Shown in pieces: positions 6,446-11,502 of a stretch of 11,502 nucleotides of DNA. How positions within the stretch are numbered: the first letter of the stretch is position 1; each line of letters begins with the position of its first letter. The position numbers were made by a program, and so were the translations under genes. The DNA comes from Lachnospiraceae bacterium UBA3332 (GTDB lineage Bacteria; Bacillota; Clostridia; Lachnospirales; Lachnospiraceae): the NCBI GenBank assembly GCA_002361095.1, contig DERU01000262.1:1-11502 (forward strand), in the 5' to 3' direction. Below the pieces are notes generated by a model. That model had not been told where the DNA came from. It did no database searches and worked only from the letters and a program-made list of their open reading frames with translations.

Positions 6446-7718
6446 AAACCACCTTCCCTCCGCAGACCGTCATTTTTACCCTGCCCCTGAGGGTTTGTCC
6501 CAGGAATGGGGAATTCTGTGATTTGGATGCAAATGCTGTGGGGATCCACTCTTTGGCTGCATCCAAAAGCGCCAAATCCGCAGGACCCCCCTCCGCAAGA
6601 TAACCGGCGTCCAGCCCATAAAGCACCGCAGGATTTTTGCACATGCACAAGAGCAGCTGCATCAAGGACAACGCTCCTGTCTCCACCAAATGCATCAATC
6701 CCAGCGAAAGAGAAGTCTCCAGTCCGATGATTCCGCTGGGCGCCTCCACAATCCCACGTTCCTTTTCTTCCATGCTGTGCGGGGCATGATCCGTGGCAAT
6801 CAGATCCACCGTCCCGTCCCGCAGCCCTTCGATGATGGCAAGCCTGTCCGCTTCCTCCCGAAGCGGGGGATTCATCTTTGCCAGCGTCCCAAACCGGATG
6901 GCAGCGTCCTGCGTCAGGGAAAAATGGTGGGGCGTCGCCTCCGCATGCACACGCACCCCTTTCCTTTTGGCCTGCCGCACCAGTTCCACGGCCTCCTTTG
7001 TACTGATATGCTGTATCACAATTTCGGCGCCGGTCTCCATGGCGAGCAAAAGATCCCTTTCCACCATGGAAATCTCCGCCTGCCTGTCCGATCCGCCGAT
7101 CCCGAAATACTGTGCCGCCCTTCCGGCGTTGATGCCGTTTTCACTGATAAATGCCGGATCCTCCTCATGGAAGCTGATCGGCGCATGCAGCTTTTGAGCC
7201 TCCCGCATGGCCTCCCGGACGATACGACTATCCAAAAGGGGTTTCCCGTCGTCCGTGAACCCAACGGCACCCTGTTTGAACAAACTTTCCATATCCGTCA
7301 GCCGCTTCCCTGCCATATCCATCGTCACATTGGCGCAGGTATAAACATGGATTCCCGTCTGTTTTCCTTTTTCCGACACATACCGCAGCGTTTCTTCATT
7401 ATCCACATGCGGCGTGGTGTTGGCCATCAGCACTACACTGGTCACGCCACCCGCCGCCGCCGATTTTGCCCCGGTAAATATGTCCTCTTTGTAGAGCGCC
7501 CCCGGATCCCTGAAATGCACATGTGTATCCACCAGTCCCGGAACCGCGCAAAGTCCGGCCGCATTCACAATCCTGCAGCCGGATTTTCCTTCCGCAGGCG
7601 GACATATCGTTCCAGCCCCGCCAATTTGTGCAATCCGTTCTTCTTTTATCAAAATGTCGCGTAAACCGTCCGTTTGGGATGCCGGATCCACCAAACGGCA
7701 ATTTTGAATGAGCAGCAT
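6426..7718 (-). CDS. pyrC: dihydroorotase (class I)
   Basis: This 430-residue amidohydrolase cyclises carbamoyl-aspartate to dihydroorotate, the third step of UMP synthesis. Metal ligands and catalytic residues are visible: DTHVHFRDPG (His67 and His69), GFTDDG (153-158, the Asp used by class I enzymes where class II has a carboxylated Lys), HEED (His184), VIQHIST (His237) and ATDHAPHS (Asp310, the catalytic base). The N-terminal strand NCRLVDP and the C-terminal VVYED strand belong to the small beta domain of the amidohydrolase superfamily. The length matches Gram-positive PyrC (about 430). I chose the ATG at 7718, with AGGGGA upstream, rather than the in-frame ATG at 7766, whose extra residues overlap the promoter. 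The last 20 bases overlap the acetyltransferase start. No PyrR-type attenuator is seen in the short leader. Confidence 0.96.
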   Translation of the reverse strand: MLLIQNCRLVDPASQTDGLRDILIKEERIAQIGGAGTICPPAEGKSGCRIVNAAGLCAVPGLVDTHVHFRDPGALYKEDIFTGAKSAAAGGVTSVVLMANTTPHVDNEETLRYVSEKGKQTGIHVYTCANVTMDMAGKRLTDMESLFKQGAVGFTDDGKPLLDSRIVREAMREAQKLHAPISFHEEDPAFISENGINAGRAAQYFGIGGSDRQAEISMVERDLLLAMETGAEIVIQHISTKEAVELVRQAKRKGVRVHAEATPHHFSLTQDAAIRFGTLAKMNPPLREEADRLAIIEGLRDGTVDLIATDHAPHSMEEKERGIVEAPSGIIGLETSLSLGLMHLVETGALSLMQLLLCMCKNPAVLYGLDAGYLAEGGPADLALLDAAKEWIPTAFASKSQNSPFLGQTLRGRVKMTVCGGKVVYEDQKD

Positions 7719-7754
7719 TATTTTCGTCCCCTTTGTACCCTCCGCATTTTTATC

Positions 7755-7763
7755 AGTATACCA
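7755..7763 (-). promoter_or_regulatory. extended -10 promoter of the pyrC operon
   Basis: TGGTATACT on the minus strand is an extended -10 element lying just after the lipoprotein stop codon. No good -35 box is present at 17 bases. Transcription would begin in the A-run at about 7748. A ten-codon frame (ATG at 7747) starts almost at that point and ends TAA at 7718, overlapping the pyrC ATG as TAATG. Confidence 0.5.
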
Positions 7764-7769
7764 CATTCC

Positions 7770-8180
7770 CTAATCAAACACCACCGTTTTGTCCATGAAC
7801 GGAGTCTTGATCACCAAATAAGGATAGGACGGATTTTCCCCCTTCGTCTCTGCGTCCTTGGGCCCGATCAGATTCGTGTCCAGGCAGATCGCGCTTTCCG
7901 TTGCATACAATTCATTGACCGCTATGCTGTATCCCCCGGTTTCCTGCTTTCCATATCCGACGCACAAATACAGGTATCCGCCGTCCGCATAGGTGAGTTT
8001 GAACGCCTCCGCTTTTTTTTCCTCCACCAGTTTTTTCAATTCTTCCGGAAGCCGTTCCTCATCCACTACCGTAAACTCCAGATTCGTTTTCTTTTCTTCC
8101 TCCTCCAAAAAACCGCAGCCCGCAGTCAAAATAACCGCCAGCAGGACAGCCAGCCAAAATCCCATTCCGTGTCTTTTCAT
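7770..8180 (-). CDS. PrcB-like lipoprotein (PrcB C-terminal domain family)
   Basis: This is a 136-residue exported protein. Residues 1-21 form a signal peptide with a short basic start (MKRHG) and hydrophobic core. LTAGC at 18-22 is a slightly atypical lipobox with the lipidated Cys at 22. An acidic and charged linker follows (EEEEKK). The folded part, about 35-136, contains YLYLCVGYGKQETGGYSIAV, the TGGY signature I associate with the PrcB C-terminal domain, known from a treponemal protease complex; clostridial members have no defined role. It would sit on the outer face of the membrane. The start at 8180 has only a weak binding site (GGTGG, about ten bases away). The gene ends 51 bases before pyrC and begins after a terminator, so it is a separate unit that could read into pyrC. 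Confidence 0.75.
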   Translation of the reverse strand: MKRHGMGFWLAVLLAVILTAGCGFLEEEEKKTNLEFTVVDEERLPEELKKLVEEKKAEAFKLTYADGGYLYLCVGYGKQETGGYSIAVNELYATESAICLDTNLIGPKDAETKGENPSYPYLVIKTPFMDKTVVFD

Positions 8181-8209
8181 TTATGTACATCCACCGCTTC
8201 TTTTTTACC

Positions 8210-8238
8210 AATCTATGAAAAAACAGGCTGTCCTATTC
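8210..8238 (-). promoter_or_regulatory. candidate promoter of the lipoprotein gene, sigma-E-like
   Basis: On the minus strand GAATAGG (8238-8232) is followed after 14 bases by CATAGATT (8217-8210). This fits the sigma-E pattern (ATA core, 14-base spacing, CATA-A-T) with one mismatch in the -10. It would start transcription about 25 bases upstream of the ATG. No sigma-A -10 of equal quality is visible between the plsC terminator and this gene. Such short motifs can arise by chance. Confidence 0.35.
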
Positions 8239-8253
8239 GCGGCGATTTCACGT

Positions 8254-8280
8254 AAAAAAACAGAGGTGCAAAAACACCTC
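8254..8280 (-). terminator. intrinsic terminator of plsC
   Basis: On the minus strand GAGGTG (8280-8275), a six-base loop and CACCTC (8268-8263) are followed by TG and TTTTTTT (8260-8254). It begins six bases after the plsC stop codon and separates plsC from the lipoprotein gene. Confidence 0.85.
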
Positions 8281-8286
8281 CATTTC

Positions 8287-9024
8287 TTACTGCAGCAACT
8301 CTTTGTTTTTAAAATACATGGTTTGTATTTCACTAAGAACCCGGTCGGAAAGCTGCTTTCTCTCTTCTTTCCCCAAACGGTCGGGATAAATCGGCTCCCC
8401 GTATTCAATGACGACCCTGGTCTTTTTGACTTTGGGCAAATGATCCTCAAAAATATCCCCCGCGTTCACAATAGCCATGGGAACAATGGGACATTTCGCC
8501 TTTTCCGCAATTTTCAGGCTCCCGGCATGGAACGGAAGGAAAGTATCCGCCACGCGGTTCCTCGTTCCCTCCGGAAAGACGCAAATGGAAATACCGGATT
8601 TCATCTTGTCGATGGCTTCCAGGATGGTTTTCATTCCCGCTTTTAAGTCTTTGCGGTCCAGAAAAAGGCAATGAAGGTTCTTCATCCAATTTACCAGCAG
8701 AGGATAGCGCAGCATTTCTTTCTTGGCAATATAACCCGTAGGACGCGGAACCCGCACATAAGTCATCAGGATGTCAAAATAGCTGCGGTGATTGCCCACA
8801 TAAAGCACGGCGGTATCCTGCGGAATACGTTCCTCTCCAAGGTAGGTGATCTGCGTACCGGCCAGTTTCAGGCAGACCCGGAAAGCCCAGTTCACAATGG
8901 CCAGGGAACTCCTGTTCTTGCTGTCCATATTAAACTTACCAACCACCCACTCTGCAAGCAAAAGCGGAATACTCAAAACCAAAAACAAAATAACAAAAAC
9001 GGCGACACTGATAAAACGAACCAT
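8287..9024 (-). CDS. plsC: 1-acyl-sn-glycerol-3-phosphate acyltransferase
   Basis: This 245-residue membrane-associated enzyme adds the second acyl chain to lysophosphatidic acid, giving phosphatidic acid for phospholipid synthesis. An N-terminal hydrophobic segment (about 4-28) anchors it to the inner face of the membrane. The catalytic motif NHRSYFD (78-84) has the H-x4-D pair (His79, Asp84). The substrate-binding motif FPEGTRN lies at 150-156, and LPFHAGSLKIAEKAKCPIVP (163-182) holds the later family motifs. The ATG at 9024 is favoured by GGAGGG seven bases upstream; an in-frame ATG at 9054 lacks a site and would add ten residues. A sigma-A promoter lies upstream and an intrinsic terminator directly downstream, so it is monocistronic. 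Confidence 0.94.
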   Translation of the reverse strand: MVRFISVAVFVILFLVLSIPLLLAEWVVGKFNMDSKNRSSLAIVNWAFRVCLKLAGTQITYLGEERIPQDTAVLYVGNHRSYFDILMTYVRVPRPTGYIAKKEMLRYPLLVNWMKNLHCLFLDRKDLKAGMKTILEAIDKMKSGISICVFPEGTRNRVADTFLPFHAGSLKIAEKAKCPIVPMAIVNAGDIFEDHLPKVKKTRVVIEYGEPIYPDRLGKEERKQLSDRVLSEIQTMYFKNKELLQ

Positions 9025-9062
9025 GGCAAAACCCTCCGGCATGCTCGAAAGCAATACTAAAT

Positions 9063-9084
9063 CTGCCGTACGTCAAAGCGGCAG
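9063..9084 (-). other. small hairpin in the plsC 5' leader
   Basis: CTGCCG (9063-9068) and CGGCAG (9079-9084) form a 6-bp stem with a ten-base loop, just downstream of the -10 box. The -10 itself sits between AGTATA and TATACT. It may be an operator or leader structure; no regulator can be named. Confidence 0.3.
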
Positions 9085-9091
9085 TATATTT

Positions 9092-9120
9092 ATTATACTA
9101 CCGGCCCACTGATTCTACAA
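9092..9120 (-). promoter_or_regulatory. sigma-A promoter of plsC
   Basis: On the minus strand TTGTAG (9120-9115) and TATAAT (9097-9092) are separated by exactly 17 bases. The -10 is a perfect consensus; the -35 keeps TTG. The start would be near 9085, giving a leader of about 60 nt. Confidence 0.6.
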
Positions 9121-9149
9121 GGGTTTTCCAAATAAAGGCCCGGAAACCG

Positions 9150-9203
9150 GTAACAGTTCAGCCTCCCGCCTTAAGCTGCTGCGGTTGGGGGCTGAACTGT
9201 TAC
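9150..9203. repeat. palindromic repeat (REP-like hairpin) between ogt and plsC
   Basis: GTAACAGTTCAGCC (9150-9163) is perfectly complementary to GGCTGAACTGTTAC (9190-9203), and pairing continues imperfectly into the 26-base interior. The right arm ends nine bases before the ogt stop codon region. No T-tract follows on either strand, so a terminator role is uncertain. The right arm and adjoining bases recur at 146-171. Confidence 0.65.
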
Positions 9204-9211
9204 GGAAATCG

Positions 9212-9745
9212 TTATGATGCGGTTCCTTTCTTCGGCACGAAAAGTGCCGACATGTCCGCTTTTTCCAGTCTCAACAGAAATATTTTTTTGTCTATTCCGC
9301 CCGCATATCCTGTCAGACTCCCGTTTGTCCCGACGACCCTGTGACAGGGAATTAGCAGGGAGATGGCATTATGCCCCACCGCATTGCCCACCGCCTGCGC
9401 AGACATTTGGGAAAGCCCCTTTTGCTCCGCAATTTTATCCGCAATCTGACCATAAGTCATCGTTTGGCCGAAAGGAATCGTAAGCATAATCTCCCATACG
9501 GCTTTGCGGAAAGGCGTTGTCTGCATGCAAAGCGGCGGTGTAAAGCCGGGCGCTTTGCCGCCAAAATAAATATCCAGCCACTTTTTGGTCTCTTCAAAAA
9601 CAGACAGATCCTTTTCTTCCCGCTCTTCCGACAGGGTACTGCCAAAATATTTTTGCCCGTCAAACCATAATCCGGTTATTTCATTACCGTTACTCGAAAT
9701 CGTAATCCCCCCCAAAGGAGAAACATAATAATGTATATAGGTCAT
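9212..9745 (-). CDS. ogt: methylated-DNA--protein-cysteine S-methyltransferase
   Basis: This 177-residue suicide repair protein removes the methyl group from O6-methylguanine (and O4-methylthymine) in DNA onto its own cysteine. The active-site motif IPCHRVVG (132-139) has the acceptor Cys134. Upstream are TPFRKAVWEIMLTIPFGQTM (77-96) and the DNA-binding helix region YGQIADKIAEQ; downstream is the GYAGGIDKK loop (146-154). The N-terminal half (YYVSPLGGITISSNG...LWFDGQKY) is the ribonuclease-like domain usual in bacterial Ogt. The position of the DNA-inserting arginine finger holds Gln (MSAQAVG, about residue 117), as I believe is common in clostridial members. I chose the ATG at 9745 with GGGGA five bases before; in-frame starts at 9757 and 9784 lack comparable sites. 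There is no partner gene nearby (no ada or alkA). Confidence 0.94.
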   Translation of the reverse strand: MTYIHYYVSPLGGITISSNGNEITGLWFDGQKYFGSTLSEEREEKDLSVFEETKKWLDIYFGGKAPGFTPPLCMQTTPFRKAVWEIMLTIPFGQTMTYGQIADKIAEQKGLSQMSAQAVGNAVGHNAISLLIPCHRVVGTNGSLTGYAGGIDKKIFLLRLEKADMSALFVPKKGTAS

Positions 9746-9758
9746 GTTAATCCCCATT

Positions 9759-9824
9759 CCGGAGCGTTTACGCGACGGGTCCATCTGCCATCAAAGCTAT
9801 TTGCGACGCTCCGGCACAAATAGC
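9759..9824 (-). other. structured ogt leader with possible pseudoknot next to the ribosome binding site
   Basis: On the minus strand GCTATTTG (9824-9817) and CAAATAGC (9803-9796) form an 8-bp stem. Its 13-base loop contains CCGGAGCGT (9814-9806). That loop sequence is perfectly complementary, over nine bases, to ACGCTCCGG (9767-9759), which ends three bases before the GGGGA ribosome binding site of ogt. Hairpin plus loop-to-tail pairing is the layout of an H-type pseudoknot and could control ribosome access. Function is inferred from geometry only. Confidence 0.45.
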
Positions 9825-9862
9825 CGTGTGAAAAATAAGCCATCAGGCTTATTTTTCACACG
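9825..9862. terminator. perfect 17-bp hairpin, probable bidirectional terminator
   Basis: Bases 9825-9841 are perfectly complementary to 9846-9862, leaving the loop ATCA. The core AAGCC / GGCTT is flanked by an A-rich and a T-rich run inside the stem, so on either strand the transcript would contain GGCUU-AUUUUU after the stem. That is the pattern of a symmetrical intrinsic terminator. It lies upstream of ogt and directly abuts the next hairpin, so a transcript coming from the right would stop before ogt. Confidence 0.6.
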
Positions 9863-10195
9863 ACGAACCCTCCGTCTGACCTTTGCACATATAGTCATGA
9901 TATCCGGCTGTAGATTGCAAAAAAGTGAACCAAAGATTTCCCCCGAACGGATCCAACAGGATTCACCGGTAAATCCGAAACGGACTTGATTTTTTTACCG
10001 ACCGGACAAGCATTTTAAGGAAACCCCTTTCATCTTACATGGAGTATAACATATCACAAACGCCGTCTGCGAACAAATTTGTCAATGCATTTTTGTTTTC
10101 ATTTGCGGGAAATTACTTTTCACGGAGCGGGAGAGGGTCTGGACCATAAAAAGTAACTGTAGGAATTTGATAAAAATACATTTCTCATATAACCG
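9863..10195. other. intergenic region without a credible gene
   Basis: No frame here has both a ribosome binding site and a plausible protein. It contains a weak hairpin at 9967-10000 (CGGTAAA / TTTACCG enclosing TCCG-AAA-CGGA and followed by T-rich sequence), which might terminate plus-strand transcription. It also contains the inverted repeat at 10113-10156. Otherwise it is A/T-rich sequence resembling decayed DNA. Confidence 0.5.
10113..10156. repeat. small inverted repeat enclosing a GGTCTGGACC palindrome
   Basis: TTACTTTT (10113-10120) is complementary to AAAAGTAA (10149-10156). The 28-base interior is GC-rich and contains GGTCTGGACC (10136-10145), itself an imperfect palindrome. Size (44 bp) and TTAC/GTAA ends recall the hairpin at 9150-9203, but interior sequences differ. 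It may be a second short repeat type or a chance structure. Confidence 0.35.
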
Positions 10196-10564
10196 CTATG
10201 CCCAAGGCAAAAGAGGGCGCACCAAAAGCCCGGCGGCCACGCCCAACGGCACGGAAACCAGATACAGCCATACCATCTGATAATGCAGTACACTTTTCAT
10301 CTGCTTTCCTTCTATCCCGCTTTCCCGCAAAAGTTCCCTGCTTACGCTATCCGGGCAAACCGACTTCTTTCCGACCAGAAAAAGCGCAATACCGGTACAC
10401 GCCGCAATAAGCACAATATGCCATCCTTTTTCCTGAAAAGCCAGACACATCGCCACACAGACAAGAACGGCCGACGCAGTGACTCCTGAAATCCACAACG
10501 GCAGATTTTTCTTCCACTGCTGCACCGCAGCACTTTTCACAGGGTTGCTGCCCATTTTTTCCAT
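10196..10564 (-). CDS. small membrane protein, possibly an FtsX-type ABC permease remnant
   Basis: This 122-residue protein has three hydrophobic segments: about 21-43, 49-64 and 98-118. Between the second and third is a cytoplasmic-type stretch, ELLRESGIEGKQMKSVLHYQ (77-96), running into LVSVPLGVAAGL. This arrangement resembles the coupling region between transmembrane helices 2 and 3 of FtsX/MacB-type permeases, where a Gly-containing helix and a P-x-G turn are typical. Full permeases are several times longer, so it would be a fragment. I chose the ATG at 10564 because GAGGTGGGG directly precedes it; the frame stays open upstream to a TTG at 10651 with no recognisable sequence. A good promoter lies upstream. 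It may instead be an intact small membrane protein of unknown role. Confidence 0.5.
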   Translation of the reverse strand: MEKMGSNPVKSAAVQQWKKNLPLWISGVTASAVLVCVAMCLAFQEKGWHIVLIAACTGIALFLVGKKSVCPDSVSRELLRESGIEGKQMKSVLHYQMVWLYLVSVPLGVAAGLLVRPLLPWA

Positions 10565-10689
10565 ATTCCCCACCTCGTTATCTTCTATCGTTATTCCTAC
10601 TTTTCCCATCTGTTCCAAAATTATGCGCCATAACGGTTCAGACTTGTCCAAAACGATGCATGCCCCTATAAATTTCTATGATATGTCCT

Positions 10690-10717
10690 ATTATAAGATG
10701 CTTTTCTTAGGAAGCAA
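10690..10717 (-). promoter_or_regulatory. candidate sigma-A promoter for the small membrane protein gene
   Basis: On the minus strand TTGCTT (10717-10712) and TATAAT (10695-10690) are 16 bases apart, with a perfect -10. It would start transcription near 10683, leaving about 118 nt before the chosen ATG at 10564. Confidence 0.45.
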
Positions 10718-10767
10718 GTTCCCATCCATATAAGATTCCACTAAAATAAACATAATTTTTTCTTAAA

Positions 10768-10797
10768 TTGGCCAATATATCTGTGAAGTTCTATAAT
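10768..10797 (+). promoter_or_regulatory. weak candidate promoter toward the right-edge permease fragment
   Basis: TTGGCC (10768-10773) and TATAAT (10792-10797) are 18 bases apart. The -35 lies inside the perfect palindrome ATTGGCCAAT (10766-10775), which could be an operator. The first credible plus-strand start codon is about 270 bases downstream, so the link is weak. Confidence 0.25.
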
Positions 10798-10839
10798 GTT
10801 TTTCGCGATCTGTCCAATATGACTATATTCAGCCAACAT

Positions 10840-11037
10840 TCAGAAATGAAGTTTTTTGTCAAACGAACAATTAACCGTTTCATCTGCAATATCATCACCA
10901 TACTCAAATGCAATCGTACATTCCTCATATTTGGGACGGTTTAGAATGCCAATGGATAATTCCCGTAAAAATTGTAATAAGCGACGGTTTGTACTGCTTT
11001 CTTCAGAACCTATTATGCTGTGACTTTTCTGTGACAT
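10840..11037 (-). CDS. doubtful small ORF, unknown, possible gene remnant
   Basis: This 65-codon frame encodes a hydrophilic, acidic protein (NRRLLQFLRELSIGI near 17-31, then EECTIAFEYGDDIADE). There is no ribosome binding site before its ATG, and the frame continues upstream without a better start. Base composition is more A/T-rich than in the genes to the left. I do not recognise it. It could be the tail of a decayed gene. The rest of 10718-11073 shows no other credible gene. Confidence 0.2.
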   Translation of the reverse strand: MSQKSHSIIGSEESSTNRRLLQFLRELSIGILNRPKYEECTIAFEYGDDIADETVNCSFDKKLHF

Positions 11038-11073
11038 TTTGACGGTAATCTGATTGGAAAAGGAAGTGAAGTC

Positions 11074-11502
11074 ATGAAGTTTTTAGTAACACCCCTGATC
11101 GACCGTATTGCCTATGCAAAAGCGATTGCCTGCCGGCTGAATAATCCGGGGCTGAAGCGTTGGCGGTCTGACTTATGGTATATGGATGATACCGCTCTGG
11201 AATTTGCCCGCTACACACCCACAACAGGCCGCCGGCCCGAATCGGAAAACGAAATCATCGCGGACACAAAGACGCTGGACGTCCCGGGTGTACCGGCGCA
11301 GACCGGGGAAAACGGTTTTCTGACCTATGAAGCAAAAGGGAAGTCATACACCACCGATTTTACCCTCAGCATCGTTTGCGTCCGCCCCATCATCCGGTTA
11401 TCACCATACCCGAATGATGCGGTCTTCTTTACGAGGCTTTGGTGTTGGATGATGATCACCTTTTCGGGGATAACCCAGCAAAAGCTGCATCACTCCATAA
11501 TA
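11074..11502 (+). pseudogene. FtsX/MacB-type ABC transporter permease fragment, frame disrupted, runs off the right edge
   Basis: The ATG at 11074 has a good ribosome binding site (AAGGAAG). Residues about 38-99 resemble the extracellular loop of FtsX-type permeases of antimicrobial-peptide exporters: ALEFARYTPTTGRRPESENE, then IIADTKTLD and a LTYEAKGKSYTTDFTLS strand pair. Two things are wrong for an intact gene. The first transmembrane helix, which should precede this loop, is missing, the N-terminus being a short soluble stretch. After FTLS (base 11370) the frame reads basic, Trp-rich, unfamiliar sequence, while a different frame (11433-11501) reads the more protein-like EALVLDDDHLFGDN. 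The frame is open to the edge, so a rearranged or truncated gene is likely. The segment sits near the minus-strand fragment at 10196-10564, perhaps from the same lost transporter. Confidence 0.5.

Noticed and set aside
6690..7664. A 324-codon plus-strand open frame
   Set aside because: Antisense shadow of pyrC in GC-biased sequence. Its product has no recognisable motif and pyrC is unmistakable.
9025..9084. FapR-type fatty-acid regulator operator before plsC
   Set aside because: TTAGTATT resembles one half of such a site, but the inverted second half is missing.
9744..9989. 81-codon plus-strand frame upstream of ogt
   Set aside because: It runs through the ogt 5' end and both leader hairpins. 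Its sequence is dictated by the palindromes, and no ribosome binding site is present.
10565..10651. Longer version of the small membrane protein from a TTG at 10651
   Set aside because: Rare start codon without a ribosome binding site, while the ATG at 10564 is directly preceded by GAGGTGGGG.
1..11502. CRISPR array, tRNA, rRNA, insertion sequence or phage genes
   Set aside because: No regularly spaced direct repeats, no RNA gene signatures and no transposase, integrase or phage-like protein could be seen on either strand.

Overview
The window looks like a Bacillota (Clostridia) chromosome, most likely a Lachnospiraceae-type gut spore-former. The grounds are a SipL-like spore protein (three DUF3794-type repeats plus LysM), the type 1B PyrD/PyrK pair, strong GGAGG-type ribosome binding sites, mixed but fairly GC-rich coding sequence and A/T-rich promoters. 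No genus can be fixed from the sequence alone. No rRNA, tRNA, CRISPR array, transposase or phage module is visible.

Layout. Positions 1-312 hold a doubtful partial reading frame on the minus strand, a half copy of a palindromic repeat, and the promoter and structured leader of a plus-strand MATE exporter (313-1692). A plus-strand XRE regulator (1930-2412) follows, with a long leader full of inverted repeats. From 2491 to 9745 every gene is on the minus strand. In order of transcription these are ogt (DNA repair), plsC (phospholipid synthesis), a PrcB-like lipoprotein, the pyrimidine cluster pyrC - GNAT - pyrK - pyrD, and sipL (spore assembly). Promoter and terminator signals suggest at least five transcription units: ogt; plsC, ending in a clear intrinsic terminator; the lipoprotein, with a possible sporulation-type promoter; pyrC-GNAT-pyrK-pyrD; and sipL.

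The pyr genes supply dihydroorotase (PyrC) and the two-subunit NAD-linked dihydroorotate dehydrogenase (PyrD with FAD/Fe-S subunit PyrK), which are consecutive steps of UMP synthesis. A small acetyltransferase overlaps the end of pyrC. At the pyrD-sipL boundary one 61-bp segment seems to be at once the pyr terminator, a sigma-E-like promoter and the sipL ribosome binding site.

From about 9750 to the right end the character changes. There are several near-perfect hairpins, an approximately 330-bp gap without genes, a short membrane-protein fragment on the minus strand, an A/T-rich stretch with a doubtful small reading frame, and a plus-strand FtsX-like ABC permease fragment that loses its reading frame. 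This end looks like a decayed accessory region. The best candidates for something undescribed are the stacked RNA structures upstream of ogt, the triple-use pyrD-sipL junction and the small palindromic repeats. None amounts to a clear new defence or metabolic system.
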